Below, piece by piece: positions 33,594 to 42,652 of a stretch of 64,000 nt of DNA; the first letter of the stretch is position 1; each line of letters begins with the position of its first letter. The position numbers and the translations under genes were made by a program. The stretch is from VRUE01 sp963698085 (GTDB lineage: Bacteria > Actinomycetota > Thermoleophilia > Solirubrobacterales > 70-9): positions 1,860,001-1,924,000 of the forward strand of contig OY969122.1 of the NCBI GenBank assembly GCA_963698085.1, given 5' to 3'. The notes under the pieces were generated by a model, which worked only from the letters and a program-made list of their open reading frames with translations, had not been told where the DNA came from and made no database searches.

Positions 33594-35267
33594 ATGGAGC
33601 CTCCTCGGAACCACATGGAGAGGATCGTTGGCGAGCCGTCTCGGTCGCGGCGGTTGTTTACAGCTTTCCCGCTCCTCCTCTGCATCGGCCTCGTCTTCGC
33701 GGGTTCGGCCGGGGCCGCGCAGCCGTTCTGCGGCGGGCGGCAAGCGACGATCGCCTCCAACGACTCGACGATTCGGGGGACCAAGGCGCACGATGTGATC
33801 GTTGGCGGTCGCGGTCCCAACGTCATCTTCGGGGCCGGTGGCAACGACGTGATCTGCGGCGGCTTCGGTCGCGACGTGATCCACGGCGAGCGCGGCAACG
33901 ACACGATCGACGGCAAGCGCGGCAACGACGCCGTCCACGGCGGGCGCGGGTCCGATGCAGTGGATGGCGGCGACGATCGCGACGAGGTCTTCGGCGATAG
34001 CGGCAACGACAGCGTGCGCGGAGGGCTCGGCAATCGCGATGACGTCGAAGGTGGACCTGGCGACGACGATGTCAGGGGCGGGCAGGGCACCCTCGACAAC
34101 GTTGCGGGCGGCGTCGGCAACGATCGCATCGACGGCGGACCTGGCATCCACGACATCGCCTCCTACCGCGGAGTGGGCGGGCCGATTTCGGTCGATCTCG
34201 GCTCTGGCGTCGTTGCCGGTGCGGAGGAGGAGCGCCTGGTCGGCATCGAGGACATCCTGGGGGGTTCGGCCGAGGACGTCTTGCTTGGCTCCGACGCCAC
34301 GCCCAACCGGTTGGACGGGGGTCCCGGCGACGATCGCCTGCTCGGCGTGAGGCGGAGCGATCAGGCCTTCGGTGGTCCCGGCAACGATCAGTGCCTGGGG
34401 CCGTTAGCGGTCGAGGACTCCTGCGGCCCCGCCCGCCGTCGCGGCGGCACGAAGATCGAGCTGTACGAGAGCATCGTCGGTGGCTCGAGCCTCACGATCG
34501 TCGGCGATGACGGGGTCGACGAGGTGACGGTCAGCCGCGGCGACCGCGGCTACCTCGTTCGCGGTGGGTCCGGCAATCCCGTCCTGCGTGCGGCCCCGCG
34601 GTCGGGAGGCTGTGGCATCGCCGCAGGCGCGATCGTCTGCGCAGGGCCCGTGACCTCGATCCTCGTCTCCCTCGGTGCCGGCAACGACAGGCTGACGGTG
34701 AAGGGCAGCATTCCGGCCGAGGTCTCGGTGACGGCAGACGGGGGTCCAGGCAGCGATTGGCTGCGTGGCGGGCGGAGCGGGGACATCCTCTACGCGGGCG
34801 ACGACGGTGACCCCGATGCGCTGGTTGGTGGCGGAGGAGACGACGTGCTCTTCGGAGTAAACATCCTCCATCCCCGCCGCAGTAGCGGCGGGGCGATGCT
34901 GGTCGGCGGCGGCGGGGACGACCTGCTGATCGGCGGCCAGCCCTGCGAGGACCTCTTCCACGGTGGCCGGGGTGACAACGACAGCGCCTCCTTCGCGCGG
35001 GTGCGCAACGCCGGGACCGTCGTCAAGGCGACGATTGGCGGCGCGGTGTTTGATCCCGAGGTCGGCCCTTGCGGCGACAGCCGCATCGACGGCACGGTCG
35101 AGAAGATCGAGGGGTCGACCGGCCCCGACGTCCTGATCGGCAGCGCCGGGCCAGACACGCTGCTCGGTCGCGGCGCCGCCGACGTGCTCGATGGCAGGGG
35201 CGGTGCCGACCGCTGCATCGGCGGGCGCGGAGGGGATCGGGCCGGTCACTGCGAGTACATGCGCTAG
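33594..35267 (+). CDS. secreted RTX (hemolysin-type calcium-binding repeat) protein
   Basis: 557 residues with an N-terminal signal sequence (RRLFTAFPLLLCIGLVFAGS, cleavage near GAAQ). Many GGxGxDxxx nonapeptides follow (VIFGAGGNDVICGG, GERGNDTIDGKRGND, VEGGPGDDDVRGGQG and, near the end, VLDGRGGADRCIGG), arranged in two blocks separated by a ~130-residue non-repeat beta domain (about 280-380). RTX repeats fold into a Ca-binding beta roll outside the cell. No enzymatic domain is seen; structural or adhesive role is likely. Alternative start ATG at 33615. A strong hairpin follows about 100 bp downstream. Confidence 0.85.
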   Translation: MEPPRNHMERIVGEPSRSRRLFTAFPLLLCIGLVFAGSAGAAQPFCGGRQATIASNDSTIRGTKAHDVIVGGRGPNVIFGAGGNDVICGGFGRDVIHGERGNDTIDGKRGNDAVHGGRGSDAVDGGDDRDEVFGDSGNDSVRGGLGNRDDVEGGPGDDDVRGGQGTLDNVAGGVGNDRIDGGPGIHDIASYRGVGGPISVDLGSGVVAGAEEERLVGIEDILGGSAEDVLLGSDATPNRLDGGPGDDRLLGVRRSDQAFGGPGNDQCLGPLAVEDSCGPARRRGGTKIELYESIVGGSSLTIVGDDGVDEVTVSRGDRGYLVRGGSGNPVLRAAPRSGGCGIAAGAIVCAGPVTSILVSLGAGNDRLTVKGSIPAEVSVTADGGPGSDWLRGGRSGDILYAGDDGDPDALVGGGGDDVLFGVNILHPRRSSGGAMLVGGGGDDLLIGGQPCEDLFHGGRGDNDSASFARVRNAGTVVKATIGGAVFDPEVGPCGDSRIDGTVEKIEGSTGPDVLIGSAGPDTLLGRGAADVLDGRGGADRCIGGRGGDRAGHCEYMR

Positions 35268-35365
35268 CTGGGGTCGCGCGACTGCTTGAAGCCGCCGGGA
35301 CGATCGGCTGATTGCTCCGTACCGCTCGACTAGCTGTTTCCGCGCCTCGTTTTCCAAGCACCTGG

Positions 35366-35394
35366 CCAGGGCCGCCCCTGAGGGGCGGCCCTGG
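35366..35394 (+). terminator. 13-bp perfect hairpin after the RTX gene
   Basis: CCAGGGCCGCCCC, loop TGA, GGGGCGGCCCTGG. Very stable, no T-run after it. Followed 20 bp later by TTGACA (35414-35419), a possible -35 for the next gene. Confidence 0.65.
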
Positions 35395-35479
35395 CGCTTC
35401 CGGGCCGGCCTCCTTGACAAAATTAGGTATATCTGTCCAAATAGTGGGTATTGCCTAAAGTTCCGCGTTCATCAAATTC

Positions 35480-36433
35480 GTGAGGCCTGCGGTGAGTCGA
35501 TGGCGAATCAAGGGTGCTGGACCCGCGTTTGAGCAATCTCGACTGCGCATTGCCTCTGCTGCCGGCGTAATCCTGGTTGCCGCTGCTTGCGCTCCGTCGG
35601 CGTCTGCCGCGATCGGGGGAGAAGCGGCCGGGGTCGTCGGGTCGACCGTCAAATCGGTCCAGGCCACGGCGAAAGCCGCGCTCCCGACGGCGACGCCTCC
35701 GATGACGCCGCCGCCGACTGCGAAGCCCGCCGCTCCGCCTCAGGTTCCGATCAGGCCGCCACCTCGTGCGCCCAGCACGTCACCTCCACCCCATGGAGCA
35801 CCTAACACGTCAAGAGCGCCTAACACGTCCTCCCGCCCCGATGACGGCTCCGCTGCTCTTCCTTCCGGGGACGGGATAGCCGACACTGCGCGGGGCACGG
35901 TCAACTCGGTCACCAACGCCGGCGGGGAAACCGTGTCTGGGGTGGTCACGCCGGAGCGCAGCGACGCTGCGCCGATCGCCGTCTCCCCAAGCGGCCCAGA
36001 TGCGAACGCAACCAGAGCAGCCGCCGCGGGGAGCGGCAGCCTGCCCAGTGCTCCAATTTCCGTCCGGGCGAACGAGGTGGCGGCGCTGCAGCGGTGGCTT
36101 GCTCGCGTCTGGCCGGCGATTGCCCTCGGCGGTGGACCTGGTGGAGACGGAGTCTTCGGGCTGGTCGCGGGAGACCTGCTTCGACCGGCGTTTTCCGCCT
36201 TCGCCGGACTGCTCGGGAGTGCACCTTCTCTCCCCGCGCCCGCCGACTCCTCTCCGCTCGGGCACTCCACGTCGGAGACCGCGTCAGAACCCAGCCCCGC
36301 CCTTTCCCCGGTGCCCCCCGACAGGGGACGGGCCCTCTACCTCGTCGCTCTCGCCGCGCTGCTGGCCTTCATGGGGTTCGCGATCTGGAGGGAGTTCGAC
36401 GTCGCGCTCAGGCCCTGGCAACACCGGCACTGA
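35480..36433 (+). CDS. secreted/cell-surface Pro-rich protein, hypothetical
   Basis: 317 residues from GTG 35480. N-terminal hydrophobic signal (IASAAGVILVAAACAPSASA), then a Pro/Thr/Ala-rich low-complexity region (about 65-130, including the repeated APNTS), a helical middle section (VAALQRWLARVWPAIALGG), a second low-complexity part and a C-terminal membrane helix ALYLVALAALLAFMGFAIW with a short basic tail. This is the layout of a wall-spanning, membrane-anchored surface protein. No family recognised. Its 3' end overlaps the convergent epimerase gene by 26 bp. Confidence 0.6.
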   Translation: MRPAVSRWRIKGAGPAFEQSRLRIASAAGVILVAAACAPSASAAIGGEAAGVVGSTVKSVQATAKAALPTATPPMTPPPTAKPAAPPQVPIRPPPRAPSTSPPPHGAPNTSRAPNTSSRPDDGSAALPSGDGIADTARGTVNSVTNAGGETVSGVVTPERSDAAPIAVSPSGPDANATRAAAAGSGSLPSAPISVRANEVAALQRWLARVWPAIALGGGPGGDGVFGLVAGDLLRPAFSAFAGLLGSAPSLPAPADSSPLGHSTSETASEPSPALSPVPPDRGRALYLVALAALLAFMGFAIWREFDVALRPWQHRH

Positions 36434-37448
36434 GCAGGCTGCGGCCGCAATCGGCGATCGAGTTCTCGCTTGGGCGGGGTGACCAGCCGAGGCGGGTCTT
36501 CGCCTTCTCGCCCGAGACCTCGGTCCTCTTGCCGAGCTGGCCGGTGATCGAGCGAATGCTCGGGTCGAAGAGGCCCATTGCGCGCACGACCAGGCTCGGC
36601 ACGCTTCGGCTCGGCACCCTCGCCGCGTCCTCGCCGAGGCGCTCGCGCAGCACCGCCGCCACCTCGGACATCCACATGAACCTCTCGACCGCGATGAAAC
36701 GCTCGCCGCCGGCATCCGGGTCGGTCATCGCCCTGATCTCTAAGTCGGCGACGTCGCGCACATCGACGAAGCTGAAGCCGATCCGCGGTACGCCGGGCAT
36801 GCCCCGCAGAAGCCGTTCGATCGCCTGCAGCGAGTAGGAGCGGTCGTCACTCAGAACCGGGCCGATGATGGCACCGGGATTGACGGTGGCCAGCTTCTCG
36901 GTGGCGCCCCGCTCCTGCACGAACTCCCACGCCGCGCGCTCGGCGATCGTCTTCGAGCGTGCGTACGGCGACATCCTGGGGTTGTCGGGGACGCTCCAGT
37001 TCTGCTCGGTCAGCGGCCCGGACGCCGGCTTGTCCCCACCAGTGACCGCCGCCACCGAGGAAGTGACGACGATTCGCCGAGCGCCGGCGTCGAGACTGGC
37101 ACGAAGGACGCGCAGCGTTCCGTCCCGGGCGGGCACGATCAAGTCGTCGGGGTCCTTCGGCTGCACCGGTGGGAACGGCGAGGCGACGTGGAGCACGTAC
37201 TCGCAGCCGCCTGCCGCCTCCGCCCAGCCGGCATCGTCGAGCAGGTCCGCGGCGACGACCGAGAGGTCGCCTCCGGCGTCGACCTCGGAAGCGATCGTGG
37301 CGCGGACCTCCGGCTCGCGCGCGAGGTCGCGGACGGTCGTGCGCACCCGATAGCCGCGCCGTAGGAGCTCGATCGCGCACCAGCTACCCAGGTAGCCGGA
37401 GCCACCCGTGACCAGAGCCGTCTTCTTCTCTGCCTCTGCAGTCCCCAT
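36408..37448 (-). CDS. NAD-dependent epimerase/dehydratase (DFR-like extended SDR)
   Basis: 346 residues. N-terminal nucleotide-binding ALVTGGSGYLGSW, VLHVASPFPP, VTSSVAAVTGG (catalytic Ser) and SPYARSKTIAERAAW (YxxxK). This is an extended SDR of the dihydroflavonol-4-reductase/cinnamoyl-CoA-reductase type, acting with NAD(P) on an unknown carbonyl substrate. Divergent from the DUF2855 gene with 41 bp between starts. Confidence 0.88.
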   Translation of the reverse strand: MGTAEAEKKTALVTGGSGYLGSWCAIELLRRGYRVRTTVRDLAREPEVRATIASEVDAGGDLSVVAADLLDDAGWAEAAGGCEYVLHVASPFPPVQPKDPDDLIVPARDGTLRVLRASLDAGARRIVVTSSVAAVTGGDKPASGPLTEQNWSVPDNPRMSPYARSKTIAERAAWEFVQERGATEKLATVNPGAIIGPVLSDDRSYSLQAIERLLRGMPGVPRIGFSFVDVRDVADLEIRAMTDPDAGGERFIAVERFMWMSEVAAVLRERLGEDAARVPSRSVPSLVVRAMGLFDPSIRSITGQLGKRTEVSGEKAKTRLGWSPRPSENSIADCGRSLLSAGVARA

Positions 37449-37489
37449 CGGAATGCGAAGAGTATGAACGTGAGAGCATCCAGGGGCCG

Positions 37490-38560
37490 ATGACGGATTT
37501 CCTGGTCAAGCGCGACGATCTTCGCCAGTGCCGGATCAGCGAGGGGGAGGAACCGTCGCTCGAGCCCGGCCAGGCTCTACTGCGCGTCGACACCTTCGGC
37601 CTCACCGCCAACAACGTCAGCTACGCGGTCTTCGGCGAGGCAATGAACTACTGGGACTTCTTCCCGACCGCCGAGGACGGCTGGGGCCGGGTGCCGATGT
37701 GGGGCTTCGCCGAGGTCGAGCGGAGCGAGGCCGAGGGGGTGGAGCCGGGCACGCGCCTGTTCGGCTACCTGCCGCCCTCCTCGCACCTGCTCGTCACCCC
37801 CGCCGACACCAGCGAGGCCGGCTTCGTCGACGCATCGCCGCACCGGGCCGAGCTACCCTCCGCCTACCACCGCTTCCTCGCGACCGGGAGCGATCCGTTC
37901 TACCGCGCCGACAGCGAGGCGATCCAGATGCTGCTGCGGCCGCTCTTCTTCACCTCGTTCCTGATCGACGACCAGCTCGACGACGAGGGCCTGGTGACGC
38001 GCGGCGCGATCGCGATCGCCAGCGCCTCGAGCAAGACCGCGATCGCCGCCGCCTTCATGCTGGCCCAGCGCGACGGGGTCGAGCTGATCGGCCTCACCTC
38101 GCCGCGCAACGCCGAGTTCGTCGAAAGCCTGGGGATCTACGGCCGCACCGTCGGCTACGACGCGATCGAGACCCTGGAGCACGGTCCCACGACCTTCGTC
38201 GACATCGCCGGCGACGCCGACGTGCGCCGGGCGGTCCACTCGCACTTCGGCGACGAGCTAGCCCACAGCATGGCGGTGGGGATGACCCACTGGGAGGGAA
38301 TGGGGGCCGGGGACGGCGAGCTGCCCGGGCCAAGACCGACCGTCTTCTTCGCGCCGACCCGCGTCTCCAAGCGCGCCAAGGACTGGGGCCGCGCCGATCT
38401 GGGGTCACGCATCGCCGACGCCTGGCACCCCTTCTGCGCGTGGACGGCGGGATGGCTGGAGACGGTTCCCGGCCAGGGCTTCGGCGCCTTGCGGAGCGCC
38501 TATCTCGACGTGCTCGAGGGTCGCGTCGACCCCAGGCACGCCCACGTGCTCACGCTTTAG
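37490..38560 (+). CDS. DUF2855 family protein
   Basis: 356 residues. Matches DUF2855 in ANNVSYAVFGEAMNYWDFFP, WGRVPMWGFAEVERS, FGYLPPSSHL, FFTSFLIDDQL and ASASSKTAIAAAFMLAQR. The fold resembles zinc-less medium-chain dehydrogenases (quinone-reductase-like), so an NADPH-dependent reductase is plausible; no function is established. Overlaps the convergent M55 peptidase gene by 4 bp. Confidence 0.85.
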   Translation: MTDFLVKRDDLRQCRISEGEEPSLEPGQALLRVDTFGLTANNVSYAVFGEAMNYWDFFPTAEDGWGRVPMWGFAEVERSEAEGVEPGTRLFGYLPPSSHLLVTPADTSEAGFVDASPHRAELPSAYHRFLATGSDPFYRADSEAIQMLLRPLFFTSFLIDDQLDDEGLVTRGAIAIASASSKTAIAAAFMLAQRDGVELIGLTSPRNAEFVESLGIYGRTVGYDAIETLEHGPTTFVDIAGDADVRRAVHSHFGDELAHSMAVGMTHWEGMGAGDGELPGPRPTVFFAPTRVSKRAKDWGRADLGSRIADAWHPFCAWTAGWLETVPGQGFGALRSAYLDVLEGRVDPRHAHVLTL

Positions 38561-39489
38561 CCGCCGGCGCCCTGGGGAGATGCAGCAAGCCAGCGGCGCT
38601 CCTTGGAGCGCATCACCGGGGTCGCCACGATGCTGCCCAGCCGTCGCTGCAGCGCTCGCCCGCGCGAGTCGTGCCCAGCGGGCAGCAGCTTGGCGAGCTG
38701 CCGGTACTCGCGCGAGACCTGGCTCGAGCGGAAGACGGAGGCGATCGCGGTGAGCAGGTCGCCGGGTGCGGCGACGGGCGTCCGCGCCAGCTCCTTCCCC
38801 TCGACCACGATTCGAAGCTCAGCCGGATAGCTGCGTGCGGGCGGCGTCTGCGGCGCCGCGGTCATCGCGGTGGCGATCGCGTCGGCGAGCTCGCCGCGGG
38901 CCGTGCCGACGTCGCGCGAGCGAGCCCGCGCCCGCCCGAGGCCCTCCTTGGTCGGCACCAGTCGCGCTCCTCCCAGCTCGGCCTCGCCGAGCTCGTCGAG
39001 CATCCAGCGATCGCCGCTGGCGACCAGCACCGGGATCTCCTCCGCCGCCAGGCCCTGGGCGTAGACCTGGACCTCGTTCAGCGACTCTCCGTCGAGCAGC
39101 ACCTCCATCTCCCAGATGAAGGTGTGCGAGCAGAAGGCGCGTGGGTTCGGCGTGCTGGCGTGGTGGCCGAGCATCACCACCGCGTCGAGCGGTCCGCCGT
39201 TGGCCTTGGTCATCGAGGGGTCGGCCTCGACCAGCGCCAGCTCGGCGATCGGGCGCACCTCGACTCCGGCCGGCATTCGCTCGCGTTCGATGTTGGTGCC
39301 GACCATGTGCCAGTCACCGACCGAGATGCGCTCGGCGCCGCCGGCGCGCAGCGCCTCGATCGCGACCAGGACCTCGTCGGTCATCAGCCGGCGGCCGCGC
39401 GCGTAGGCAGAGGGATGCGAGGGCAGGCAGTCGCCGTAATCGTCGATGCCCGCGGTCCCCTCCATGTCCGCCGCGATCAGGATGTTCAC
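38557..39489 (-). CDS. M55 family metallopeptidase (D-aminopeptidase DppA-like)
   Basis: 310 residues. The M55 zinc ligands are visible: AADMEGTAGI (Asp 8, Glu 10), ISVGDWHMVGTN (His), VMLGHHAS (His) and WEMEVLLDGESLNE (Glu). DppA-type enzymes form a decameric ring and release D-amino acids from peptides, typically for peptidoglycan peptide use. Starts at ATG 39489, divergent from the glyoxalase gene. Confidence 0.88.
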   Translation of the reverse strand: MNILIAADMEGTAGIDDYGDCLPSHPSAYARGRRLMTDEVLVAIEALRAGGAERISVGDWHMVGTNIERERMPAGVEVRPIAELALVEADPSMTKANGGPLDAVVMLGHHASTPNPRAFCSHTFIWEMEVLLDGESLNEVQVYAQGLAAEEIPVLVASGDRWMLDELGEAELGGARLVPTKEGLGRARARSRDVGTARGELADAIATAMTAAPQTPPARSYPAELRIVVEGKELARTPVAAPGDLLTAIASVFRSSQVSREYRQLAKLLPAGHDSRGRALQRRLGSIVATPVMRSKERRWLAASPQGAGG

Positions 39490-39557
39490 TGGGCCAGCGT
39501 ATCCCGGGGGTAGGCTGAGTGCACCGACCTATTTCGACTTCGGGGAATGGAGGACAC

Positions 39558-39917
39558 GTGATCAGCAAGACCGACTTCATCGGGGTTCCCTCGCAGGACG
39601 CCGAGCGCTCGCGCAGCTTCTACGTCGAGACGCTGGGGCTGCGGCCGGACGAGAACTCGCGCTTCGAGTTCTGGGCCGGCGAGACCTGCTTCGGCATCTG
39701 GGAGCCGGAGAAATTCGGCATGAGCTTCGCCCCGCAGAAGAACGCCCACCCGGCCCTGCACGTCGACGACGTCGCCGCGGCACGGGCGGAGCTGGAGGCG
39801 AAGGGCATCGAGTTCACCGGCGACATCCTGGACACTGGCGTCTGCCACATGGCCTTCTTCACCGATCCCGACGGCAACGACCTGATGCTGCACGGCCGCT
39901 ACGCGCCCTACGAGTAG
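39558..39917 (+). CDS. VOC (glyoxalase/bleomycin-resistance fold) protein
   Basis: 119 residues from GTG 39558, chosen because GGAGG sits 5 nt upstream; an earlier ATG gives a non-conserved leader. Two beta-alpha-beta-beta-beta units: DFIGVPSQDAERSRSFYVET, ETCFGIWEP, PALHVDDVAAARAELEAKGI and MAFFTDPDGNDLMLHGRYAP. Small-molecule dioxygenase, isomerase or binding protein; the substrate is not predictable. Two bases separate it from the RibD-like gene, so they are co-transcribed. Confidence 0.85.
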   Translation: MISKTDFIGVPSQDAERSRSFYVETLGLRPDENSRFEFWAGETCFGIWEPEKFGMSFAPQKNAHPALHVDDVAAARAELEAKGIEFTGDILDTGVCHMAFFTDPDGNDLMLHGRYAPYE

Positions 39918-39919
39918 CC

Positions 39920-40558
39920 ATGTCGAAACTGAGATTCGAGATATCGATCTCGCTCGACGGCTACGCCGCCGGGCCGAACCAGAGCGAGGAGCAGCCGCTC
40001 GGCGAAGGCGGCGAGGAGCTGCACGAGTGGGTCGTCAAGCTCGCCGCCTGGCGGGAGTCGCACGGCCGCGAGGGGGGAGAGGTGAACGCGAGCACGCCGC
40101 TGATGGAGGAATCGCTGAGCGGGGTAGGGGCCGTGATCATGGGCCGCAACATGTTCGGCGGGGGACCCGGGCCCTGGGGCGAGGATCCGTGGCAAGGATG
40201 GTGGGGCGAGGAGCCCCCCTTTCACGGCCCGGTCTTCGTCCTCACCCACCACGAGCGCGAGCCGCTTACGCTGGGCGAGACCACCTTCACCTTCGTCACC
40301 GATGGGATCGAGTCGGCGCTGGCGCAAGCGCGGGATGCGGCGGGCGGGGACGACGTCATCATCGGCGGCGGCGCCAACGTCGCTCAGCAGTACCTCTCCG
40401 CCGGCCTGGTCGATCAGATGCAGCTCAACGTCGCCCCGATCCTGCTCGGCGGCGGCGCGCGCCTGTTCGACGGGGGCGCCGGAGCCGGCCTCGACCTGGA
40501 GTCGATCCTCGTCGTCGACACCCCCGACGTCACGCACTTGCGCTACCGGGTCGGCTAG
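39920..40558 (+). CDS. dihydrofolate reductase family protein
   Basis: 212 residues. RFEISISLDGYAAGPNQS, VGAVIMGRNMFGGGPGPW, FVLTHHERE, VIIGGGANVAQQYLSAGLVD and LLGGGARLFD are the usual landmarks of the RibD_C/DHFR-like family. Probably an NADPH-dependent reductase. Second gene of the VOC operon. Confidence 0.88.
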   Translation: MSKLRFEISISLDGYAAGPNQSEEQPLGEGGEELHEWVVKLAAWRESHGREGGEVNASTPLMEESLSGVGAVIMGRNMFGGGPGPWGEDPWQGWWGEEPPFHGPVFVLTHHEREPLTLGETTFTFVTDGIESALAQARDAAGGDDVIIGGGANVAQQYLSAGLVDQMQLNVAPILLGGGARLFDGGAGAGLDLESILVVDTPDVTHLRYRVG

Positions 40559-40612
40559 GCGGCTCGCTGGCGCGAGCGATATGCGGGAGATCACACTGGC
40601 TGACCAGCCAGC

Positions 40613-42130
40613 ATGAGACAATCCCAGCCCGTGGCCGAGGGGTCGCCCGAACATCTCGATGTGCTGATCGTCGGCGCCGGCCTCTCCGGAGTCGGCGCCG
40701 CTTGGCATCTGCAGAATCGCTGCCCGGGCAAGAGCTACGCGATCTTTGAGGCGCGCGGCGACCTCGGCGGCACCTGGGACCTCTTCCGCTACCCCGGCAT
40801 CCGCTCGGACTCCGACATGCACACGCTGGGCTATCGCTTCAAGCCGTGGACGGCTACGAAGTCGATCACCGACGGCTCCTCGATCCTCCAGTACGTCCGT
40901 CAGACCGCCACCGACCATGGCATCGACGAGAGGATCCGCTTCCACCACCGCGTCGTCTCCGCCAACTGGTCGAGCGAGGAATCGCGCTGGACGGTCGAGG
41001 CCGAATGCAGCGAGGACGGCGAGGCCGTGCGGCTCACCTGCGACTTCCTCTGGACCTGCAGCGGCTACTACCGCTATGACGAGGGCTACACGCCGGAGTT
41101 CGAGGGTCTCGATCGCTTCGGCGGGCAGGTCGTGCACCCGCAACACTGGCCCGAGGATCTCGACTACGCCGGCAAGCGGGTCGTCGTAATCGGCAGCGGT
41201 GCCACCGCCGTCACCCTCGTCCCGGCGATGGCGGAGAAGGCCACGCACGTGACGATGCTGCAGCGCTCGCCCACCTACATCGCCTCGCTGCCGGCGGAGG
41301 ACCAGATCGCGACCAGGCTGCGCCGCTTCCTGCCCGAGCGCGCCGTTTACTCGATCGTGCGCTGGAAAAACGTGCTGATGCAGACGGCCTTCTTCCAGCT
41401 CAGCCGCCGCCGGCCGGAGGTCGTGAAGAAATTCATCCGCAAGGGGGTCGAACGGGCGTTGCCGCCGGGCTACGACGTCGAGAAGCACTTCACGCCTCGC
41501 TACAACCCCTGGGACCAGCGCATGTGCCTGGTCCCCGACAGCGACCTCTTCGAGGCAATCTCGAAGGGCAGCGCTTCGGTCGTGACCGACAGGATTGCGA
41601 GCTTCACCGAGCGCGGGATCGAGCTCGAGTCCGGCGAGGCGCTGGAGGCCGACGTAGTCGTCACCGCAACCGGGCTCAACCTGCTCTTCCTCGGCGGCAT
41701 CGAGCTTACGGTCGACGACGAGGATGTCGACATCCCCAGCAAGATGACCTACCGGGGCATGATGCTGAGCGGCGTCCCCAATCTCGCCTTCACGGTCGGC
41801 TATACCAACGCCTCCTGGACGCTGAAGGCGGATCTCACCTCCGAGTACGTCTGCCGTCTGCTCAACTACATGGATGCGCACGGCTACCGGCGATCTGTTC
41901 CCGAGGTCGACCCGACCGTGACCGAGGAGCCGCTGCTCGACTTCACTTCCGGCTACGTCTTGCGCTCGCTCGACCAGTTCCCCAAACAGGGCTCGAAGGA
42001 GCCGTGGAAGCTGCGCCAGAATTACGTCTTCGACATCCGCACGATCAGGCGCGGCCCGATCGACGACGGCGCGATGCGCTTTGGTCACGGCGCGGGCGAG
42101 CCGCGAGCCACGGAGAAGCTCGCCGCCTGA
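40613..42130 (+). CDS. flavin monooxygenase, Baeyer-Villiger type
   Basis: 505 residues. FAD-binding DVLIVGAGLSGVGAAWHLQ, then GGTWDLFRYPGIRSDSD, the Baeyer-Villiger fingerprint FGGQVVHPQHWP (FxGxxxHxxxWP) and the NADPH-binding VVVIGSGATAVTL. It inserts oxygen next to ketones or oxidises heteroatoms using NADPH and O2. ATG at 40613. Downstream is an independently promoted cupredoxin gene. Confidence 0.9.
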   Translation: MRQSQPVAEGSPEHLDVLIVGAGLSGVGAAWHLQNRCPGKSYAIFEARGDLGGTWDLFRYPGIRSDSDMHTLGYRFKPWTATKSITDGSSILQYVRQTATDHGIDERIRFHHRVVSANWSSEESRWTVEAECSEDGEAVRLTCDFLWTCSGYYRYDEGYTPEFEGLDRFGGQVVHPQHWPEDLDYAGKRVVVIGSGATAVTLVPAMAEKATHVTMLQRSPTYIASLPAEDQIATRLRRFLPERAVYSIVRWKNVLMQTAFFQLSRRRPEVVKKFIRKGVERALPPGYDVEKHFTPRYNPWDQRMCLVPDSDLFEAISKGSASVVTDRIASFTERGIELESGEALEADVVVTATGLNLLFLGGIELTVDDEDVDIPSKMTYRGMMLSGVPNLAFTVGYTNASWTLKADLTSEYVCRLLNYMDAHGYRRSVPEVDPTVTEEPLLDFTSGYVLRSLDQFPKQGSKEPWKLRQNYVFDIRTIRRGPIDDGAMRFGHGAGEPRATEKLAA

Positions 42131-42150
42131 TTCGATCCGGGCGGACCGGG

Positions 42151-42156
42151 TAGCGT
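42151..42156 (+). promoter_or_regulatory. -10 box TAGCGT for the cupredoxin lipoprotein gene
   Basis: TAGCGT (TANNNT) sits 7 nt before the ATG at 42164. The leaderless layout selects this ATG over the in-frame GTG at 42155, which would lie inside the -10 box. Confidence 0.5.
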
Positions 42157-42163
42157 GGCGGGC

Positions 42164-42634
42164 ATGCGAACCAAGCTGCTGTTCCCACTCTCCGTCCTTT
42201 GTGCCGCCGCTCTGATGGCTTTCGGCTTCGCCGCCTGTGGCGATGACGACGACGATTCAGGCTCGGCGACCGTCACCGAGACGACCGAAGCGACGACGGA
42301 GGCCGGCGAAGGCTCGGCGTCCGAGGGCTCGGCCTCTGGCGGCGGCAGTGCGCCCGCCCCCAGCGGCGACGCGGCGCTATCCGAAAAAGTCGAGATCGTC
42401 GACTTCGCCTACGACCCTGATCCGGTCACGATCGAGGAAGGCGGCAAGGTGATCTGGATCAACGAGGACTCGGCGCCCCACACGGCGACCGCCGAAGACG
42501 GCAGTTTCGACACCGGCACGCTCGAGGAAGGCAAGCTCAAGTCGGAGAGCTTCAAGGAGGCGGGCAGCTACCCCTACATCTGCTCGATCCACCCGGACAT
42601 GACCGGCACGGTCGAGGTGGTCGCAGCGGGCTAG
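42164..42634 (+). CDS. cupredoxin-like lipoprotein (plastocyanin family)
   Basis: 156 residues. Signal peptide with lipobox FGFAAC (lipidated Cys about residue 25), a disordered Glu/Ser/Thr/Gly linker, and a cupredoxin domain: VEIVDFAYDPDPVTIEEGG, DSAPHTATAED (Cu ligand His), and YPYICSIHPDMTG (Cys, His, Met). Predicted type 1 blue copper electron carrier tethered outside the membrane. Confidence 0.88.
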   Translation: MRTKLLFPLSVLCAAALMAFGFAACGDDDDDSGSATVTETTEATTEAGEGSASEGSASGGGSAPAPSGDAALSEKVEIVDFAYDPDPVTIEEGGKVIWINEDSAPHTATAEDGSFDTGTLEEGKLKSESFKEAGSYPYICSIHPDMTGTVEVVAAG

Positions 42635-42636
42635 CT

Positions 42637-42642
42637 TAGAAT
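42637..42642 (+). promoter_or_regulatory. -10 box TAGAAT for the flavodoxin-like gene
   Basis: TAGAAT lies 10 nt before the GTG at 42653 and no ribosome site is present between them; consistent with a (near) leaderless transcript. Confidence 0.4.
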
Positions 42643-42652
42643 CGCGCGCGTT

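Noticed and set aside
35410..35460. full sigma70-type promoter before the Pro-rich surface protein
   Set aside because: TTGACA is clear, but no -10 at 16-18 bp spacing fits well, so it is mentioned only within the terminator entry.
37528..39513. 661-codon open frame on the plus strand
   Set aside because: Shadow of DUF2855 and of the opposite-strand M55 peptidase; Arg/Pro-rich without motifs.
39908..42088. 726-codon minus-strand frame, and similar long frames at 44325-46349, 46333-47883, 51644-53212 and 55884-57680
   Set aside because: All lie antisense to well-supported genes in very G+C-rich DNA, where stop codons are rare; none shows a recognisable domain.
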